A DNA stretch of 23,535 bases. Source: DATLYF01 sp035575095. GTDB taxonomy: Bacteria > Pseudomonadota > Gammaproteobacteria > Competibacterales > Competibacteraceae. The stretch spans positions 1 through 23,535 of the forward strand of contig DATLYF010000109.1 of the NCBI GenBank assembly GCA_035575095.1, read 5' to 3'. The position numbers and the translations under genes are program-made. Below, piece after piece: positions 19,911-23,535 of this stretch (positions within the stretch are counted from its first letter, which is position 1; every line of letters begins with the position of its first letter). The notes under the pieces were generated by a model. It saw only the letters and a program-made list of their open reading frames with translations, was not told the origin of the DNA and did no database searches.

Positions 19911-21572
19911 TCAGCTGCGCAGTTCGCGGCGCAGGATCTTGCCTACGTTGGATTTGGGTAACTCCTTGCGGAACTCGATGTGCCTGGGCACCTTGTAGCC
20001 GGTGAGGTTCTCCTTGCAGTACTCGCGCACCGCCTCGGCGCTGAGATTGGCGCCCGGCTTGGGCACCACGAAGATCTTCACCGCCTCGCCGGACTTGTCG
20101 TCGGGCACGCCGATGCAGGCCACCTCTAGCACCCCCGGGCAGCCGGCCACCACGTTCTCGATCTCGTTGGGATAGACGTTGAAACCGGACACCAGGATCA
20201 TGTCCTTCTTGCGGTCGACGATGTAGAGCAAGCCCTGCTCGTCGATGCGCGCCACATCGCCGGTGAGCAGCCAGCCGTCGGGCGTCAGGGTCCTAGCGGT
20301 CTCCTCGGGGCGCTGCCAGTAGCCGCGCATCACCTGCGGGCCGCGCACGCACAGCTCGCCTGGCTCGCCTGGGGGCACCTCGCGGCCCTCGTCGTCGCGC
20401 AACGCGATCTCGGTGGAGGACACCGGCAGGCCGATGCTGCCGCTGTACTGATGCAGATCGGTAGGATTGATCGATACCACCGGCGAGGACTCGGTCAGCC
20501 CGTAACCCTCCAGCAGGTGCACGCCGGTGATGCGCTGCCACTGCTCGGCCACCGTCTGCTGCACCGCCATACCGCCGCCCACGGCAAGCTTCAGCGAGGA
20601 GAAGTCCAGCTTCTTGAAGTCCTCGTTGTTGACCAGGGCGTTGAACAGGGTGTTGACGCCGCTGATGGCGGTGAAGCGCCATCTGGCCAGTTCGGCGACG
20701 AAACCGGGGATATCGCGCGGATTGGTGATGAGCACGTTGAGCCCGCCGTGCTTGAGGAAGACCATGCAGTTCACGGTCAGGCAGAAGATGTGATAGAGCG
20801 GCAGGGCGGTGATCACCACCTCACGGCCGTCCTCGAGGCCGCTGCCGACCCAGGCCGAGATCTGCTCGGTGTTGGCCACCATGTTGCGATGGCTGAGCAT
20901 GGCCCCCTTAGCCACGCCGGTGGTGCCACCGGTGTACTGCAAAAAGGCCAGGTCCTCGCCGTCGAGCAGCACCCGCTCGAAGTCCAGAGCGCGGCCGCGG
21001 GCCAGCGCCTGACGCAGCGACACGGCGCCAGGCAGGCGATAGGGCGGCACCATCTTCTTCAGATAGCGCACTACAACGTTGACCAGCGTGCCCTTGAGCC
21101 AGGGCAGCATGTCCCCCGCTTCGGTGACGATGACGTATTTGACCGGCGTCTCGGCGATGACCTCGGCCAGCACGTGGGCGAAGTTGGCCATGATGACGAT
21201 GGCCGTGGTCCCCGCGTCGTTGAGCTGGTGCTTGAGCTCGCGCGGCGTGTAGAGGGGGTTGACATTGACCACCGTGAGGCCGGCGCGCAGCACGCCGAAC
21301 AGCACCACCGGATACTGCAGCAGGTTGGGCATCATGATCGCGACTCGCTCGCCCCGCTTCAGCCCGAGTTCCTTTTGGAAGTAGGCCGCCATGTCGCGGG
21401 AGCGGGCATTGAGCTCGGCGAAGCTCATGGCATGGCCGAGATTGGCAAAGGCCGGCCGTTCGCGGAACCTGGCACAGGATTGCTCGAAGATGTCCACCAG
21501 GGATGGATAGCGGTCGGGATCGATCTCGGCGGGCACGCCGGGCGGATAGCGCTTGAGCCAGATTTTGTCCAA
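19911..21572 (-). CDS. fadD: Long-chain fatty acid-CoA ligase
   Basis: This is a 553-residue adenylate-forming enzyme that activates fatty acids to acyl-CoA with ATP, feeding beta-oxidation. The N-terminus (MDKIWLKRYPPGVPAEIDPD) is typical of proteobacterial FadD. Motifs: phosphate-binding YTGGTTGVAKG (213-223), EGYGLTESSP (355-364), TGD (437-439), the acyl-CoA synthetase signature DGWLLTGDVA to GFNVYPNEIE (432-471), and the C-terminal catalytic Lys545 (SNVGKILRREL). The start codon is TTG, supported by GGAGG 7 bases upstream and by the family N-terminus. It is divergent from the phasin gene across 300 bases. No PsrA-type palindrome was found in that gap, so its regulation may differ from that of the fadE-fadL genes. 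Confidence 0.95.
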   Translation of the reverse strand: MDKIWLKRYPPGVPAEIDPDRYPSLVDIFEQSCARFRERPAFANLGHAMSFAELNARSRDMAAYFQKELGLKRGERVAIMMPNLLQYPVVLFGVLRAGLTVVNVNPLYTPRELKHQLNDAGTTAIVIMANFAHVLAEVIAETPVKYVIVTEAGDMLPWLKGTLVNVVVRYLKKMVPPYRLPGAVSLRQALARGRALDFERVLLDGEDLAFLQYTGGTTGVAKGAMLSHRNMVANTEQISAWVGSGLEDGREVVITALPLYHIFCLTVNCMVFLKHGGLNVLITNPRDIPGFVAELARWRFTAISGVNTLFNALVNNEDFKKLDFSSLKLAVGGGMAVQQTVAEQWQRITGVHLLEGYGLTESSPVVSINPTDLHQYSGSIGLPVSSTEIALRDDEGREVPPGEPGELCVRGPQVMRGYWQRPEETARTLTPDGWLLTGDVARIDEQGLLYIVDRKKDMILVSGFNVYPNEIENVVAGCPGVLEVACIGVPDDKSGEAVKIFVVPKPGANLSAEAVREYCKENLTGYKVPRHIEFRKELPKSNVGKILRRELRS

Positions 21573-21872
21573 GGAGCAACCTCCACATTGGTAGTAATGA
21601 GGAACATCGCGGCGTCACGTGCAGGCGCAGGGTATAGAGCGGTCGACGGGTCCGCGAGCCGCTAGTGTGTTTGTTCTAACGCCGACAGCTACACTTTTGA
21701 GCGGGACGGGGGCAGCCAGGCCCCAGCAAGTCCTTTGGTCGTTAGGTGTAATTCAACTTAAGCGCGAATACCAGCGCAGCACCCCACTCCTACGGGGGGT
21801 GCCGAGACGGTCCTAGCCGATACCTGATGCTGTCGCCGGCGGTCGCGCAATCCAGCCCGAGAGGAACGACGC
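21573..21872. promoter_or_regulatory. Divergent fadD/phasin intergenic region
   Basis: These 300 bases separate fadD (minus) from the phasin gene (plus) and must hold both promoters. They are less GC-rich than the genes around them in 21660-21770. No consensus sigma-70 pair stands out. A single GTTTG half-site occurs near 21668, without its partner arm. A perfect seven-base stem (GCACCCC 21779-21785 with GGGGTGC 21796-21802) with a ten-base loop lies about 70 bases before the phasin ATG. The 65-codon open frame crossing this region shows no protein features and is not called. Confidence 0.5.
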
Positions 21873-22439
21873 ATGGCCAAAAAGCTGAAAAAAGAAATGG
21901 ACGACAAGCAACTATTACAGGGCATCCTGGATTCCGCTCAGCAGATCTGGCTGGCCGGTCTGGCCGTCTTCGCCAGGGCCCAGAGCGAGGGCAGCAAGCT
22001 GTTCGACTCCCTGGTGAAGGAGGGCGCCGCCATCGAGGCGCGCACCAAGAAGAGCGCCGAGGCCACGGTGGAGGATCTGCGCGGCCGGGTCGAGGAGGCC
22101 AAGGGCAAGGCCAGTTCCGCCTGGGACAACCTGGAGAAGGTGTTCGAAGACCGGGTGGCGCGCGCCCTGGGCCGGCTCGGCGTGCCGGTGCAACGCGAGA
22201 TGCGGGCCCTGGAGGAGCGCCTGGCCAACCTGGAGGCACGCCTGGAGCAGCTGGCCACCGCACCCGCCACACCCACGCCGGCCAAAGCCAGACGTCCCGG
22301 CCGCGCCAAGACCGCCGCTGCGGCCGCTGCAGAAGCCGAGGCCGGGGCCGAGGCTGGCGGCGCCGGTAAGCCCAAACGCTCCAGCCGGGCCAAGGGCAAG
22401 AGCGCCAAGGACGCCGCCCCGGAAACCCCTGCCGGCTAA
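21873..22439 (+). CDS. Phasin (PhaF/PhaI-type PHA granule-associated protein)
   Basis: This is a 188-residue protein. Residues 10-60 are the amphipathic phasin segment (ILDSAQQIWLAGLAVFARAQ, then G-S-K-L-F-D-S-L-V-K-E-G), which coats PHA granules. Residues 60-135 form a heptad-rich coiled coil (EERLANLEARLEQLA) likely to drive oligomerisation. Residues 136-188 are a Lys/Arg/Ala/Pro-rich tail (TPAKARRPGRAKTAAAAAAE, SSRAKGKSAKD) like the histone-H1-like DNA-binding tail of PhaF, which tethers granules to the nucleoid. AGAGGAA precedes the ATG. The tail is shorter than in Pseudomonas PhaF, so DNA binding is inferred from charge only. The patatin gene follows after 9 bases, so the two form an operon. 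Confidence 0.85.
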   Translation: MAKKLKKEMDDKQLLQGILDSAQQIWLAGLAVFARAQSEGSKLFDSLVKEGAAIEARTKKSAEATVEDLRGRVEEAKGKASSAWDNLEKVFEDRVARALGRLGVPVQREMRALEERLANLEARLEQLATAPATPTPAKARRPGRAKTAAAAAAEAEAGAEAGGAGKPKRSSRAKGKSAKDAAPETPAG

Positions 22440-22448
22440 GGGCCCGCC

Positions 22449-23535
22449 ATGGCCGACAGCGCCCATGCCGCCGCTCCCCTGCCCTCGCGCCGCCGCATCG
22501 GCCTGGCCCTGGCCGGTGGCGGTCCGTTGGGCATGATCTACGAGATCGGCACCCTGCGCGCCCTGGGGGATGCCCTGGAGGGGCTGGACTTCAACGAGCT
22601 CACCGTCTACGTCGGGGTGAGCGCCGGTGCGGTGATCGCCGCCGCCCTGGCCAATCGGGTGAGCGTGGCGCAGATGGAGCGCATCCTGGTCTACAACGAT
22701 TCTGCCGAGCACCCGCTCAATCCCGAGATCTTCATGATACCGGCCTTCGCCGAGTACTGGCGGCGGGCACGGCGGCTGCCGCTATTGCTTGGCCAGGCGC
22801 TCGGCCGCTATCTGGCCGATCCCTTCGGCCAGGGCGCGCTGGAGGCCCTTACCCATCTCGGCCAGGCCCTGCCCACCGGGCTGTTCAACAACGAGGCCAT
22901 CCACCAATTCCTCGCCGAAGTGTTCGCCCGCGACGGGCGCAGCAACGACTTCCGTGCGCTCAGGCAGCGCCTCTACGTGGTGGCGGTGGAACTGGACAGT
23001 GGACGCTCGGTGAAATTCGGCGCACCCGGCTACGATCACGTGCCCATCTCCAAGGCGGTACAGGCCAGCACCGCCCTGCCCGGCCTCTATCCGCCGGTGG
23101 AGATCGACGGCCGCCACTATGTGGACGGCGCCTTGCAGCGCACCCTGCACGCCTCGGTGGCGCTGGACCGGGGCGTGGACCTGATGCTCTGCCTCAACCC
23201 CATCGTGCCCTACGACGCCAGTCTCGATGCCGCCCGCGGCCACGTGCGCCGGCGCCTGGTGGAGGGCGGGCTGCCGCTGGTGCTGTCGCAGACCCTGCGT
23301 GCCATGATTCACTCCCGCATGCGCGTGGGCATGGCCAAGTACGCCCGCGAATACGCCGGCACCGACATCGTCCTGTTCGAGCCGGATCCGGCCGATTCCA
23401 CCTTGTTCTTCGCCAACGTGTTCAGCTTTGCCAATCGCCGGCGGGTGTTCGAGCACGCCTATTACGCCACCCTGAACGACCTGGCGGCGCGGCGGGCCGA
23501 GCTGGAATCCCAGTTCGCGCGCCACGGCATCGGCC
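22449..23535 (+). CDS. Patatin-like phospholipase family protein (3' end outside the window)
   Basis: 362 codons are visible from ATG 22449, which has AAGGG seven bases upstream. The patatin Ser-Asp dyad is clear: oxyanion motif GGGPLG (23-28), nucleophile Ser58 in GVSAG (56-60), and Asp226 in VDGAL. No signal peptide is seen, so the enzyme is probably cytoplasmic. Patatins hydrolyse acyl esters of lipids. Placed 9 bases after a phasin gene, it may act at the PHA granule surface (polymer or boundary lipid) or release fatty acids for FadD; both are inferences from position. Translation is still open at the window edge. Confidence 0.9.
   Translation, partial: MADSAHAAAPLPSRRRIGLALAGGGPLGMIYEIGTLRALGDALEGLDFNELTVYVGVSAGAVIAAALANRVSVAQMERILVYNDSAEHPLNPEIFMIPAFAEYWRRARRLPLLLGQALGRYLADPFGQGALEALTHLGQALPTGLFNNEAIHQFLAEVFARDGRSNDFRALRQRLYVVAVELDSGRSVKFGAPGYDHVPISKAVQASTALPGLYPPVEIDGRHYVDGALQRTLHASVALDRGVDLMLCLNPIVPYDASLDAARGHVRRRLVEGGLPLVLSQTLRAMIHSRMRVGMAKYAREYAGTDIVLFEPDPADSTLFFANVFSFANRRRVFEHAYYATLNDLAARRAELESQFARHGIG

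Noticed and set aside
20451..21665. Plus-strand open frame of 404 codons opposite fadD
   Set aside because: Shadow frame; fadD has all its family motifs.
21668..21690. GTTTG half-site upstream of fadD as a PsrA operator
   Set aside because: No CAAAC partner at 2-4 base spacing, so it does not meet the palindromic consensus.
21619..21816. 65-codon plus-strand frame in the fadD/phasin gap
   Set aside because: No ribosome-binding site, no protein-like features, and it spans a hairpin and the probable promoter area.

Overview
The window is GC-rich, densely packed bacterial DNA. Its gene content points to a gammaproteobacterium that uses or stores fatty acids: an FadL-type outer-membrane porin, a PsrA-like TetR regulator with matching operators, an FadE with the long C-terminal region, an FadD, and polyhydroxyalkanoate (PHA) granule proteins. 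I cannot place it more precisely from sequence alone. No rRNA, tRNA, CRISPR array, transposase or phage gene was seen.

Region 1 (1-11420, all minus strand) is a fatty-acid module. In transcription order it holds a PsrA-like repressor, FadE acyl-CoA dehydrogenase, FadL porin, a FadN-type hydroxyacyl-CoA dehydrogenase/enoyl-CoA hydratase, a thiolase, a chalcone-isomerase-like exported protein, a truncated GMC oxidoreductase, an HSDL2-like short-chain dehydrogenase, an exported cupredoxin, an internally deleted sixA remnant and the start of an EamA-type transporter. The psrA promoter is unusually readable: TTGACA-N16-TATGAT carrying two CAAAC-N4-GTTTG palindromes, one between and over the promoter elements and one over the expected start point. 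This fits direct autorepression. Two decayed genes (GMC, sixA) lie within 2.2 kb at the distal end of the module.

Region 2 (11440-12490, plus strand) holds a small PHA-system protein and a stand-alone response regulator, closed by a good intrinsic terminator. Region 3 (12492-19729, minus strand) is a compact signalling cassette: a soluble PAS histidine kinase, a membrane CHASE-PAS-GAF histidine kinase, a small Rcp1-type receiver overlapping it by ATGA, and a 940-residue REC-PAS-LOV-GGDEF-EAL-REC protein. The receiver gene has a one-base frameshift, and its shifted frame overlaps the start of the 940-residue gene. The membrane kinase has no conventional start codon ahead of its first membrane helix; a well-spaced ribosome-binding site precedes an AUA codon instead. 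The LOV domain keeps its photoreactive cysteine but has Ile at the usual signalling Gln.

Region 4 (19911-23535) returns to lipid metabolism: FadD acyl-CoA synthetase (minus, TTG start), a 300-base divergent spacer, then a phasin and a patatin-like lipase (plus, running off the end). Taken together, fatty-acid uptake, activation and beta-oxidation are flanked by PHA granule genes, with a light/redox-type c-di-GMP and phosphorelay cassette between psrA and fadD. A functional link between the cassette and lipid metabolism is inferred only from position.
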